64,000 bases of DNA, taken from NCBI GenBank assembly GCA_026874595.1, contig CM049310.1, positions 37,273,558 to 37,337,557 on the forward strand, read 5' to 3'. This document shows, one piece after another, positions 24,201-39,200 of this stretch. Position numbers and translations under genes: made by a program. Position 1 is the stretch's first letter; each line of letters starts with the position of its first letter. The DNA comes from Sipunculus nudus. Its lineage: Eukaryota > Annelida > Sipuncula > Golfingiida > Sipunculidae. Below the pieces are notes generated by a model, which saw only the letters and a list, made by a program, of their open reading frames with translations, had not been told where the DNA came from and made no database searches.

Positions 24201-27200
24201 ATCCAGAGTGTTGCTCATATTGGGTCATATTATGCATACACATATTTTATTATTTTTAAATCACAAATGTTTAAACTGAATTTAAAAGAAAATAATGCCA
24301 CAACATGGCATCTACAAGATTATTCCTTGAATCACTATTTAAAAGATTTGCACATTGGAGTTTTCAGTACATGCTTAATATTATTCACCGAAATAAAATA
24401 AAAGATGCAGTAAATTTTATAAAATAAAAACATGTTTTCAAATAAAATATACAAACTGTTGGTTGAATGAGGGACAAACAATATCATTGTGCTAATTACT
24501 ATCTCAGCAATAATTTATTACTGGAATTAATAGTCAATTTCATACCTGGTGAAGTTTTTACTCTTCTGAAGTAAGGAATTACTTATCTGATAAACATCCA
24601 CACTTTCATAGCAATACACCACTTTGTGGACACATTTAAATGTGCACTTTAATCATTGTAACCCTGTTTTTACAATACAAGATCTAAAATGTAGCATAGC
24701 CAAGAATAAAATAAAACACAGAAAATTATAACATTCATCTAATTAATGCACCATCCGGGGGGGGGGGGGGGGAGGGGGGGAGTACAGGGCAGAGGGGAAG
24801 CCTGCTAGTAGTGGCCAAGCTGAGCCAAGGCAAGCTGCCTGGGTTGGGTTACATAATGCAAGTGAAGGCTGTGTTACTAGGTGGGCTAGATGTAAACAAC
24901 ACTTGACATGGTGTATGAAAACTTGAATAGAAGCTACTCTTTTCAATCAATTCCTTTGAAATTTTAGATTTTAACAGATCAAATCCTTATATATATATAT
25001 GCTGTGAAAATTAAATCAAAAGTGCTTACAGGGAAAAAATGTGCCATTGCCAAAGTTGGACAAAATTTAAGGTATTGATTTTTTATTTATGCTAATAACT
25101 AAGTTATATTCCTGAAAAATGTCTCCAGCTTCAGTAATTCTCATGTTAGGTGAGTAAATATTAAATATGATCAAAAAATGGATCTGTGGTTTTGATATTG
25201 GGCAGCCTTGAAGTGTAACAATGGTTTTATATGGAAAAAGGAGGTTTTTCTTTAATATCTCGAAGGAACAAAGTCCTAATGACCCAATTTTCCGTATGGT
25301 AGGTGATTTTGGGGACATCTAATGGAATGCAAAATTTTGGATTCGTAGGTCCAATGGTTTTAAAACGTGCCCTGTTAACGGACGGCCGGCCCAACGGACA
25401 ACGGACAAAGGACAACGACTATAGCTCAGATGACTTATAGTCAGCTGAGCTAAAAATGTATACAATCTTCATAAACTAGTACAAAATACGGAAGAGTTAG
25501 TTGGTCTATAGATACATAGCAAGTAAAATATGTAGCTTTCTGCTGACTTTATTAAGACACAGTGACACCTCTATTATAACTCAACTATGGTCACTTTATA
25601 ACAATAAATAGTTATTTGAATAAATTTTTCAGGTTCTCTTGCCATAAAAAGACTGATGCTTTATCAGTCACAAAACCTGGCTGAGATGATCATCAGAATA
25701 TATAAATTAATAAATATATATATATATATATATTTTATATTTATATTTAGGGCCCCACTTAAATATATGAAGCTGGTTTCAGTTCTAGGAAACAGTTCAC
25801 TTTATAACAGTGAAACCAAAACTGGTTATGGCAAAACTGCAAAACCATCTCTGGAGGAGGTTTTGGTTTTGTCAAAACAGTCACTTGATAATTATTGTGG
25901 CATGATGGTGACACTGAACATTATTTTAGTTATTTTATTAATTGGTCCTTTTGATGCCTGTTAGAGTTAGATATGCTATAACTGAGGTAAAGTCAGTTGT
26001 TCAAAAATTTTGAATTCAGTATTCCCTACTTTAGCCCCGTATAGCTAAAGATGAGACATGTATCATTTATGGCCATGTTGTTTGATAAGTGGATATGTAA
26101 TAGGACACAGATATATAGTCATAATTGCAATTTAAATTAGCCAGTCACAATTAATAATGATCACACTAGATCTCAAAATGCCAAGACATGGATCTCTAAA
26201 TTTTTTATAACATTTTCATCCTTTTATTTAATTAAAAAATTTAAAATATTATTATAATTTGTCTATTAAAACAGAAACCAACAATTTATTAATACATGGA
26301 GATACCATAGAGAACCAGTATTCCTGGAACCGAAACTAGTTTCATTTTTTCAAGTGGAGTCTAAGATTATGCCACTTTTGCCTCTCAATGCAACCTTGTG
26401 TTCACGGAAGCAAATAAAGTGACTCTGAGGGAGATGGATAACTCTTTTGTTTATCATAAACATATGTTACCGTTAAGTGGCAAAACTTAAAATGTGTCAA
26501 ACAGGGATATGATTCAAAATACCTTTTTGTGTTAGCAGGAAATATTTAAAACAAAGCATATTTCATCTGGTGCTGGCTGGCAAAAGCAGTTTACCATGAA
26601 TAACTGTGTGACAAAGTATCCCATATACCAATATCATAATCTGCCTTAGGTATCCATGACAACTCACTGACAACAACACAGAACAATATAAAACACATAA
26701 TTATATATTCTTTTTCTTAAGAGAAATATTTTCTTTGAAGCTGTGTTTCCATCTGCATATATGTGCATATATGCATGAAAAATCACAATTTTGTAACTAA
26801 TGCTTCCATGTGTCCATCAGTATATATGTGCATATATGTGTGAAAACTGCCACAGGAACATTTTCACGCATTGTGTCTGCGTGAACCCAGGGATTCGATG
26901 GGAAAATGACATCATGCACTACGTTTCTAAGGAAGACCTGCTAGATCCACTGTATACATCTGCCGGTTCACGCATATACGCGCACATGGAAACTGCTTTT
27001 TTTTTCACACATATATGCACATATGCATATACACACACATAGAAACACAGCTTAGCAAACACAAGCACACGTTACCTGTGAGTGCAAGTCTGCGAACCAT
27101 ACATGATCTTCTGGTTGTTATATGACTAGAGGGCACCTGCGACCACTCTGATAGAGACAGTTGGTATTGAAATGGAAGAAAAACCACTACACACAACACA

Positions 27201-30200
27201 GAGAGAGCTCTCGTACCAGGTCATTAACACTGTCGAGTCCAGGGATAAAAATCAATTTCAATTATTAAGTGGACTTTGTTTGAGAAAATAGGTACATGTG
27301 GTTTCATACAAATTTCAAAGAAGAGATCAGTTTTCACCAATGTAAAATTCAATAAGTACATATTAAAAGAATTAAATAAAATATTTATGAAGATAAAGAA
27401 GATAAAAAGAAACAGAAATTACTTAAGCCTTCAAATAAGAAAAACTTGTCTTATAAGAAAGGGTAATATCAATAATTTATTATGACATTTATTAGAATTA
27501 AGAATGTCCATAATTACAATAACTGCAGAGCAAAAAGTAATGCATGGCAGTTTTGTTTGTCACCCAAGGAGACATGACCAGGTCCTCATAGGTGAGCATT
27601 TGTTTGTTTATTGAAAAATAACAAATATTTACCCATTTGTTTCTCAAAATGGAATATTTTTTGTTCATACTTAAAGGTAACATACAGAATATAAATGTAG
27701 TTTACAAAATTAAAGGAATATAATGCAATCTAGAATAAAGTTTTCATCAGGAATATAAAGCTACCTTCATTCATTCAGAAAGTAACATGGTCATCTTTCC
27801 AACATGAAAATAAGATAAAATAAATTTTGGAAGCTCAAGTTCTGTCAATGTTTGGCTTTATATTTGAAATACAGGGTTACCTGGTACAAGTAGCTCTGAG
27901 CCAGTTTCAGTATTGAGAGAGTGTCAGAATAAAACCACCTAATTCCCAAGTGCTGATGAGCACAGTGAATCCAAATCTTATGAACAAACATAAAACCTTT
28001 TGTAAAAATTTTGAACAACAGTCCACATAAATAAATTCAGGTTAATACTGAAACTGACCCTACTTTTTACATGGTAATCTGCCTCAATAAATGTTAAACT
28101 AGCCATCATGTTCATACTTCTATATACTACAACTCAAGAATACCAATATGTTATCATTAAAAGAATAAAACATCATTCATGATACTTGTATAACCACTTA
28201 CCTTATAAACCACTATATAACCAATTTATTAAGTTAACACAATGGAAAATATACTTGAAATAAACTATATCATTTAGACAGCTGAAATTTTATGAAGTTT
28301 ATTATATCTGATCTTTGTATTTTACCTCTGATTAATAACTGCAGTAGTGCTTTGAATAAGTTTAAAATTGAGGGTTATCAAAGTTAAAAAAAAAAAGTTG
28401 GGTGTAAACAAATTATTTTTACATACGGTTGGTAACTGCCCTGATATGAGGTAGTGGGGTCACAGTGTACTATGAATATTCATAAGGTCATGAAGCAATG
28501 AAATTAAAGCAGTAAATGAATTAACTAGCTCAGTTGCTAAAAAAGGAAAATCTCATGTTTGAATTTTTTTCATATATGTTAAGTATAATCTTGGATAAAA
28601 TAGACATAGTTGGTCTGGTAATTTTAATAATATGAGGTCAAGCAAAACACTGGTTGGAAGGTGTCATTCTGGCATCATTACCATGGGGATAGATTTGTCA
28701 GATAATGAGATGTAAAAGCCCTAAGGCCAAAATAAAAAAAAGGTATGGTTCTCAGGCACTTTTTTTCAGAAATCAATGCGGGCGGGCGCCTTTTTTATTT
28801 TAAATTTTTTGGTATGTTTTGATAAAAATGTCAAATGATAAGGGAAAAGCATGAAAATAACAGTTTTATTTTGCTAATAAGTAAAAGCACTACAAAACAA
28901 AGGAAATTGAATGGTTTTATCTTCTTGAAAGAAATGTCGGAGCCGCAGCAGCTCAAAATTGGAAAGTTTTATTGAAAATCAAAATAAAAATTTTTGATGC
29001 GGGGGTTTAAAATTGATGCGGGCGGTGCCTGAGAACCATACCTTTAATTTTTTTTGGCCTAATATCTTTTTCTTTCTACCTTGTATAAGTGAAACTCTCA
29101 GAGGAAAAAAAATTAGAATTTATTTGTAATGTTGTCCCGAACAGGCCCAAAAGTAGGCTTTTATGTATGCCAAATAGAAAATAATAATTAATACAATATA
29201 AGACCTGAAATAATATGTACCGAGTACCAGAAAACTCTGCTGCTACGGGTAATCATAATAGTTAAAAGAAAGGTCATCACTAAGCATTGAACTAGCAAAG
29301 AAATATATCAACACTGACATTCCATGAGAGTTAATTTCCTAATCCAAAGCCAAGAACTTTGACATTAAAATAATATTACAGGAATGCAAAGCTTCAAGCT
29401 AAAATCATCTGTCAAAAACGGCGTGCCAAATAGGAGTAACCACCATTCTTTGAACACATACAACAAACATGGCCATACTGACCCATCAAAGTGGCTTAAT
29501 ATAATGGTTAATATTTCTATGCAAATATATCATGTGTCATGGTTTTGAATTTGGACTGAAAATTTAACAGTTCTATATATGAAGCAAGTAATGAGTTAGA
29601 CCCTCAAAATAATAAATTAATTGAATGATCATAGTTTTAATAACAGCTGCACTATACTGTTTCACCATCCTGCCCCCGACTGCTTTTGACAATACATCTT
29701 TATACAATGAAACTGTTCCAAAACTGCACCATTTTACTGCATATTGGAGATGTGCCAAATAAAAAGAATGGCAAATACTGAAGTATATTAACTGGAGGCC
29801 TGAGTGGCTCCTGAGCATCATCGTAGGATTGTTTATCATAGCCAACCAATGAGAGCTCAACTGGTCTATCGGAAGCCGCTTGGGCCTTGAGGACTGTTAT
29901 GGAGAGGAAATGTGCTAAACAGTGTCCCCTGAGCCTGATTAAACAGCTAATTATACACAGCTAGGAACCATAAAGCAAGACTGAACCATTTTGTTTTATA
30001 TCAAAAGTATGCAAGAGACGTGCCACGCTGTTGGTAGGTATGAAATTGATTGTTTATACAGTAGGTCACTGGGGGTCCTCTGTTAGTTGTTTCATACCTT
30101 GTGTCTTTATATTACTATGGGTAGTATAAGGCTATAAAGGGGCCACAGACTGAAGGGTCTGTGCATATTGTGAGCAAAGTATCATAATTTGCATCATATC

Positions 30201-33200
30201 ACGATGTATTTTGTCATAACAGCAGTAGTTTTAAAGTTTTTAGCTTTAAAGTTTAAAGTTTAAAGACTAGCTAAAGCTAAAGCTGCTTTTGCCAAATGAA
30301 GTGTGATCCAGACTGTCATCAGTGGGACTGTAACCTTCATGTAACTCTGTTATTGATTCCTACTTTATAAAGCAAGCTATTCACTTGTATAATTTGTACA
30401 ATTTACCTAACCACCACAGCCCTTATGCTTCGCCCCTTTGATCTGACAATACAAATGAGCATCAAAATGCTCCTGCAACCTTTGGCCTCAATTATTATAA
30501 TGTCTCCTTTGTATACAAAATATCATGAAAAAAATATGTACAGGGACACCTTAAAGACTACTTGTGTCCTGTTTCCAAATAATGCAAATTTTGCACTTGT
30601 CAGGTGACTGACTTTTACATTGCAAACAGTGACTTTTGATTGGTTGCTCACAACTATTCTGCTCATGATTATTCATTACATGAATATGCGATTAAGGTCA
30701 TATAGAGCACGAGCTTGTTTATCTACAAGCTGTTAGTAAACATGGTACATCATACATGGTACCATGTTGACAAAGAGGCCAGACATGTGACCAAATGGTT
30801 ATTGGCACACTAGCTGCTGTGTGTGAAGGCATTAGAAGCAACACTTACTGTTGTCATTTGAAAACCTCTTGTTCGCCAAATTTATCGCCAGATATCCTTG
30901 TTGGATATGTTTGGATAACAATCAGTGGCCATTCTGCCCCCCACATGTTGTAAACATGTGGATATAACAAAACAGACACCCTGAGATCTGAACTTTTTGG
31001 CTTATTTTTATAAAAGGTAACTCAGTTTGTGTGAAAAAAGAGCAAAAATTTTAAGACCCCCTTGGTGGAACAGACTACAGGACAGAAACATCAGTCAAAA
31101 CATGCATCTCTTAAGTGGCTATTTGAAAGAATTACTTGAACTATAATATACTAAACATTTAATATTTCTTTTTAATTCAGTAAACTGTCTTAAAAAAAAA
31201 AAACAGCCTGAACAAGTGAAGACAGTGTGGTGAAACTGAGTAAAGTGAGTATTGTGACTGCAATGCCAGTATATGCTACAACAATTTATAAGGTTTACAG
31301 TGTTAAGTGCTTGGCACAGGACAGGCAGTTCCTCATACAACACTGATTAAGAAGATCTAAGGGCAGTCAGATGGTCATTATAATATCACTTTATGTGATA
31401 CTAAATAGCAGAGACCTACAAGTAGTAAACATGGAAGCATTTGGAATAATTAATCACTATCAATAAGCAGTTGATTTAAGAATCTTTAACTAACTAATAT
31501 ACAAAAGCAGGGAGAGCATTAAAACTGCACATATGCACTGATCATGAGGCTTGAATATATCTTTGTATGGAGCTAAACTGGGGCCTCCCTACTGAGAAAC
31601 AATGAAGGTTTCCGTCATAAGAAAGATCAGTGGCAGTTTAAATTATATACTTAAAGCGTAACTACTGACACCTATTGGAAACTTTTTTACCTTATAATAT
31701 ATTCATATTCAAGCAAATATTAGTTATTTTTTCCAGATTGTTCCATGGCCTGTTGGCAGAACTATCTTCAGAATAAGGAAGAAAGTAATAAATTATTTAA
31801 CTTAAGAAGCCTTCCAGGTTTTAGTTTAATAGGTATTTCCGAGGAAAAAAAAGGCTATTACTTCGAGACAGTTGTTAAGACATGAGTGCAGGGCTCCAAC
31901 CAGGTTCCTGAAGATAGCCTTGATATATTTTACCTATGGTCATGATGACATTTTTAAAGCCAAATATATCAAAGCTGCAATTATAATTTTTAATGACAAT
32001 CAACAAATTTTGACTGGCTATGTAAGATTCCAGGATGTTTTGACAAGCTCATTTGTTTGTTCTTTCTCACTTTCTCTATTAAAAAAAAAAGAACTGCTGA
32101 ACTTTGCAATTTTTTTTCAAAACACTGAATATGTTTAATTCATCTGTGCACTGTAGAAAATAAATTAGTTTAATCACTAAGAAACTGATTGAGCAAATAA
32201 GTCTGACTTTAACCCTAACAGCCTTGTTAGACCACTGGATGTAGAAACAATACCAGGTATATTTTTCTTTGACTTTTTACAGCCCTGAGCCATGCATGTA
32301 TAATCAAGCCATTGTTTAACACCAGCATGCTAACTGAAGCAGATAACCATGTACACAGCATCTGAGCTACTATACCACCCATGCAGGTTCAGTTTTAATC
32401 CAGGTGTATTATTAAAGCAAGCCAACAGGGTTTAATTGGTAACTGCATCCAATCATTCATAGCAGCAAAGCACTTGCACCACAGAAAGCTATGAAATCAT
32501 CAAGTGCAATACTCAAAGGATGATATAGTTAGCAAATTTGTGTGTCTGCATGTAAGGAACAAATCTACCAATTTTCACTGTGTGTCATAATGTTTAGTAT
32601 TTATATATGTGTACAGTGGTCCCTGTATTGAGCAACCCCATGATCAAACGACCACCTGCTGTTACTGACCGTTTTCTCCTAGCATCGATAGTTTATATAT
32701 AAATGGATCTTGATCCAGTGACCACATGCCATACACTACTGACCACCAAATGTTGACCAAAGTTTCACCAGCTTTATAAGATCATTTCCTAACAAACTGA
32801 CTACTATATGCATGTAAGCCTGCAATAAATGGCACTTGTTTGTTGTTATTGGTGATCATGTTGGCAATTAATGGTGCTCCAACCGTGCATTGCATAGTAA
32901 GGCAAATGACACTGACTATATGACTGACATGGATGGTGAACTTACACTAGGTATGAAAAAATATGAGTGAATAACATATTTGAATAAAACCGATCTTTAT
33001 ATCAAAGTTTAATGTAGCAAATAAGAAACAACACTTGTGAACTTGATAGCTTGGTACTTTCTCTGTTAATTGCTCAGACATTGGTCAGATTTCCCCGACT
33101 CATGAAACTGCAACAAGATGTAAACCTATTTTCATGTCCCTTAATCAAATGACCATCTGCAATTACCTGCTGTTTTTGTTTTCTGAAAGAGTGGTCACCC

Positions 33201-36200
33201 AAAGCAGGGACCACTGTATACATGAAACATTGCTTCTGATTAAAGGAATCTTCATGTGTTTTTGAACTGTATATATGTTTCTGTGTTTATAAGTGTATTA
33301 ACCGGCTTACAGTATAGTGAATCCTTTGTGTATATGTATTGGAAAACACCATTCAAGGTAAGAAAATCCCCCAAGGCCCCAGGATACATTTATATGAGAC
33401 ATATTTTATGGGGTGTTGAGAGGGTGACTAAATGTAAGAAGGGACCCATGGGTCACGGCGCTCAGCTGTTATATATGATAAAAAAATATGATTTGGAAAT
33501 GAGGCACATGCTGGTTTTGTGTGGTAATAAATAATAGCTTTATTATGAGTTGTTGGTGTTTAGCTTATGTATGATGTTGATAGTATCTTTGGAGACAGGG
33601 AAGAGGATTGATTTCATTTATTTTATTGACAAATGGAGTGCTATTGTCACACAGATTCTGACTTGGCCATATAATTTATAATATAAGAGTTTAACTGTTT
33701 ATTAAAATTTAATAAAAAATATTGTGCCAAATATAATTTTTATTAAAAATAATAAGAAAATCATGATTTTTTAAAAATAAAATATAACTGATATGATTAT
33801 TAAAATAATATTATAGAATATATTCATGAATGCATTCATGAATACATTTCGAAAGTATTTGCACTGGTATTCTAATACTTTCATTTTTACCTGAATTACC
33901 ATTCTTATGCGAGAAATCTTATAATGATTCATATTCGTATTCAAATACATTTGCAAAGTATTTGCACCATGCCTGGTATTTATTCAGTTTTAGTCAATCA
34001 ATGAAGTTGAGATTTCCAGAATATACAAAATTCACAAATTTAAATAATGATCATAAGTACCTGGTTTTATGACTTTTATTTATATTAAAAAAAAATAAAT
34101 GTAATATATTCACTGTGGACTACTTTCATATCAATCTACACACTAGACACAGGAGGAATCTAGATTAATATTATCGACTGCATCTTTGTCTATCATTAAT
34201 TTCCTTCATATGATCCCTAATGATTGTTAATGAATAATATAATTTATTTTTGTTATCATAAAAAAAGTGAACTGAAAAATACCATAGGTGACTGCATGGT
34301 GTTATTTGGAATAACACTGACATTCTATCCATCCATACAAGATTCTTACATCATCAGTAACTGCAAGTTAATTTCCTGTTACTCATCAACTATCAAATTC
34401 CTTTTCTATTAATGTTTCTTTAATTAATTATTAAAAACCAATAAAAATTGATTAATTTATAGTTTCTTGTTATGTTTTTGGTCAAAGCAACTACTAGATA
34501 AGTTGGGTTGGACACCTGGATCAACTGGCTGGCCATAAGCTGCCTGGCTGCCCTAGTGTATGCCTCCCTCAAGCGTGCATAATTTGCTGAAAGGTCAATA
34601 AGGTCAACATACAGGTGACTGAAGAGGGGCTTGGGACAGCCTGGTTTTGACATGGTCTCATAAAAACATTAATAAAAGCTACAATTTTTGGCCATTTTCT
34701 TTCAGCTTTCTAAACTAAAAAGCTTAAATCCTTTTGTATGCATGATATGAAAATTATATCAACAGTGCTCACAGGAAACAAATGTGCCATGGTCAAATTG
34801 GGGCAAAATTTAAGGTACTAATTTTATATTTATACTAACTTATAAAATTTGGAAAATTCAGAACTGATTTTTGGTATTCAATTGAATCTTGATTAAATAA
34901 TGTTACATCCCTGACAAAAAAAAATCTCTAGCTTCAGCAATCCTTTTGTTAAGGGAGTAAATATATTTCTTGATTTTTTACAAAGTGCATTATGTTTAGG
35001 CCCATAACTTAAAACAATTACGCAATACTGACATCATTTCTAGCATGTGCATAGCAAATGTATAGAAAAATATGTATATTATCTATGATTAAAGTCAGAT
35101 CAGTGGTTTTGATATAAGGCAGTCTTAAATTGTAACAATGGGTTTTTAATGGAAAAATGAAGATTTTCATTTATATCTAAAAGGAATTAAGTCCTAGTGA
35201 CCAAATTCTTGGCATGGAGATGGAGACATCTAACTGTATGCCAAATTTAGGAACTGAGAGCTGAAGCTGGGGAGCTGAGCTCTAGCAAACTGCATAACAC
35301 TAGCTTGATGTTAATAATATGTGACATGGTGCTTGAAAACTTGAATAAAATCTACAGTTTTTGATCAACTGGTTTCAAACTTTTGGTGTTAACAGATGAA
35401 ATGCTAACAAAAACATGCTGTGAAAATTAAATCCACAACAGTTACAGGAAAAAAAATGTGCCATGGTCAAAGTTGGGCAAAATTTAAGGTACAAATTTTT
35501 TATTTTTGCTAATATTTTAAAAAATTTAAAAGATTTTGATCTAATTTTTGGTATACAACTTAATTTTTATTAATTAAAGCTTTATATAATAATTGAAAAA
35601 AATTCCTTAGCTTTAACATGTTTTGTGTTAAGTGATCAAATATCTTTCCTGATTTTTTACAAAATGCATTGTTTGGGCACATAAATTTTTAAATTATATA
35701 ATAAACACCTAAATTCTAGCATGTACATAGGAACTATATTGAGGAATATTTATGGTAAATATGAGGAAAAACAGATGAGTGGTTTTGATATTAGGCAGTC
35801 CTGAAGTGTGAAAATAGGTTTTTAATAAAAAATTGAGGTTTTTCCTAAATTTCTCAAAGGATCGAAGTCGCAAAGACCCAGTTTTCGGCTTGGTAGGAGA
35901 TCTTGGGGACATCTAACATTATGCCAATTTTGGATTCCTAGGTCTTACGGTTTCAAAACGTGCCAGTTTAACGGACGGACGGATGGACAGCCGACGGACA
36001 AAGGACCACTACTATAGCTCAGATGACTTATAGTCAGCTGAGCTAAAAATTCCATGTTTACTCAGAAATATGACAAGAGTGTAAACATTGAAGTACACAA
36101 GGGAGTCAAAAGTCAGACCTGTGGGAACTGGAACTTATACAAATGCATAAAATGGATAAATATTTTGCTTTGACAGCCTGTTATAACTAGTAATGTAAGC

Positions 36201-39200
36201 CCCAGAATTAACCAAATTTGCTTTTAAAAAGCAAGCAAGCAACCTTACCTTTGGGTGTTGACCTATCAGATTTCTGTGTTTTACTGACAACCTTGGTCTG
36301 GGCAACACTCTTTCCTGGAAATATGATTTCACATAGTGCATACACCCAGAGGCAACAAGTATATTTTAAGTCCTTTTTTTTAACCAAACATGCATAGAAT
36401 GAAATACATGAGAGGTTACTATGTTCTCCCTCTTAAAAAATCATCTGTTATTTGCAAGTGATATTAATGATTCAAACATCTTATGCTGCTGATTTTCTAT
36501 ATTTCAAGAGTACCCAGATTTCAAAAACAGGACAATTTATTATATTATCAACTTTTAAATACTATTATGAGTTTTATAATTTGTGTTCTAATATTCTGCA
36601 TTTCATGAATGCAACATACAGATTTGTATTATATAAGTGACACAGACCAACAAGTATCTGATATCTCAATATATCTAAGCTTGAACAATATTTTACAGGC
36701 TAATAAATGCTAAACTTTACTAATGTAAACTATGAACTTGAACCTTTACCCTCTCCACTTGGCGTCCTTTCCTTGACTCTTTTAACTGGTGGCTCCCTAT
36801 GTTCTGTGCTGCTCTCTCTGCTCCCTGACCTTTCACGGGTTTCACGACTTCTTCGTCTTTTGCCACCAGGTGTCCCAGTTGCAGCCTGAGCCAGTACCTT
36901 TGCATACTGTAATAAAATAACTGATAGTTTTAGTGGAGCTTACAACCAAATTTTTTAAATGCTAGCTTAAAAAAGAATGCAGAATTAGATTTAAGTTATT
37001 GGCTATGCAAATGATGGCTAGAGCATGAATATTGTGGCATCAAGCTTGGTATACCACACCTATGGGTCCTGAGTGTAATCCCCATTGATGGGTCATACCA
37101 GTGACGAATCCCTGAAAGGTGCACTTGTGTGTGAAACGGTTGCAGGGCACAGAATTCTAATTGAGCATGTAGTGTGCTCATCCTGGCTGGGGGCCTACCA
37201 TGAATCATCTCAGCACTCTCAAAACTTCCAACTTAAAGAGTCGCTCAGTTTTAAGTCTTGTGCTCTACCCCTAGAGCTCAGAAACCAGTTGAGGAACAGA
37301 AATTCTTGCAAGATGATGATAAAGTCACGTTTATACAGTCTAATGTGATTTGATCAATAATCAATTGCTGTACCATGGAAAGATAATCATTGTTAATATT
37401 CCTTCCATTTTACTGCAGTGATTACTAACTTTCCTGAATAAAACTGGAATCTATACGCACCTCTTGTTGCATTTCAGCTGGCATTGGTTTGATGTTAAGT
37501 GGCTGAACAACCTTCTTGAAACCATCATAAAACAAAACTTCAAAGGCACCATTGGGCAACAGGCTCAGTATCTTGGCGGGATATAAACGGCAGTCAGTCC
37601 ACCTGGCAAACACACAGTCCCCAACTTTAGGCTCCTGCAAACAAGCAATATACCAAATTATCAACTCATGTGAACACTGTTGAAACTACAGACATTCGGA
37701 GAACTTTGCAGGCACATGGTCTCCAACTGTAGGCTTTAGAACACACAAGAAATGCATGAACATTTTTGACACTCAATGAACAGGATAACCTGGCTTGTTC
37801 AATACTTTTAAATTCAATATTATGAATGATATAACTAGAAATGGTAGTAATTGGTTGTAAAATCATATTCAATGGCTGAAATATAACTAGGGACCAAAGA
37901 GTTCCTACGCGCAGCTGACTTTGTCAATAAGGATATGTTTATGAGCTTTTTCAAAATATTGGTCCTGTGATCATTTTGAAGCCAACCTGTCAATCCAAAC
38001 GAATTTGTAAATGGATGAGCCCTGTGACCTTGACCTAGTGATTTTTGACCCAAAATCAAAAGGAAATTTCCCCTATTGGCAGGTGTGCCACATGTGGAAG
38101 ACAGAAGGTTTGAAAAATTTGAAAGCGATGAAAAATTTTGCTTAAATTGCATCCACAATCTTTCTTAGGTTGCTCGTGGTTTTATATCAAATTTTTAATT
38201 ATTCTTGGGGGTATTATAAGCCACATAGCTATTAGGATATAGGTTGCAGTGACTTAATTTCAGGTAAACAAGGAGGTTTTTTATTACCTACTTAGATATT
38301 CAGTTACAAATTTCTACAAATTATGATTTGTGCCCTGCTAATGGACGGCTGTGCAGCTGGATGGCCGGACAGACAAAGCGCCATTTCAATACTTCAGTTG
38401 ACTTTCAGTCAGCTGAGCTAAACCCTATTCAATCATCCATTATTAATCATTTCATATATTATCTTTATTACCATGTTCGCTGTTTTATGCCTTGGCTTTC
38501 TCATACTTCTGACAGAATAAGAATATTTTTCCTGGAAAAATATGACTTCTTTAGATGTGCATACAAAGTCATTTATAATGATTATGCAAAAATGCAATTA
38601 ATTAAATTGACTATGAAAGAAAACCACCAATCATCAATATAACCAATGAAATGACACACCACTAATAACTTGGACCCATTTTGAATGTGTAGAATATCTG
38701 TAGTGACGTTAAACAACATACCGCATTTGTAAAAGACTTTCGCTTTTCCTTCCTCTCAGAGTGGCGAGTAACAGGTCGGAGTCGGTCGCTCGCCATATCA
38801 ACCCACTCGTCATATCGCTGGTTCCAGCCCTCAAAGTGGATCAGAACAGTAAGATCACTCGTGTCCACTTCAACGATCTTTGCCGGGTACCACTTCTCCA
38901 GAAAATCTTTTGCTTCAAGCTTTGCACCAGCCTCCCATGTTATACCTTGTGAGAAAACAAATATATCATCAAACATGTGAACAACTGCTAATGACCAACC
39001 CACAAATTAAGCTGCACAGGTTGAAAAAAAGGTTACAGTCTAACCTCTTTCATTCGCCCTTTGTTCATTCGCCAACCTTGCCTATCGCCAACAAATGACA
39101 AAGTCCCGATTTCTTTACTACTTATTTACCTCGTTCATTTGCCAGCCTCGCTATCCGCCATCCACCAGGTGGTTTTTTACCCAAATGTGCTACATTCCCT

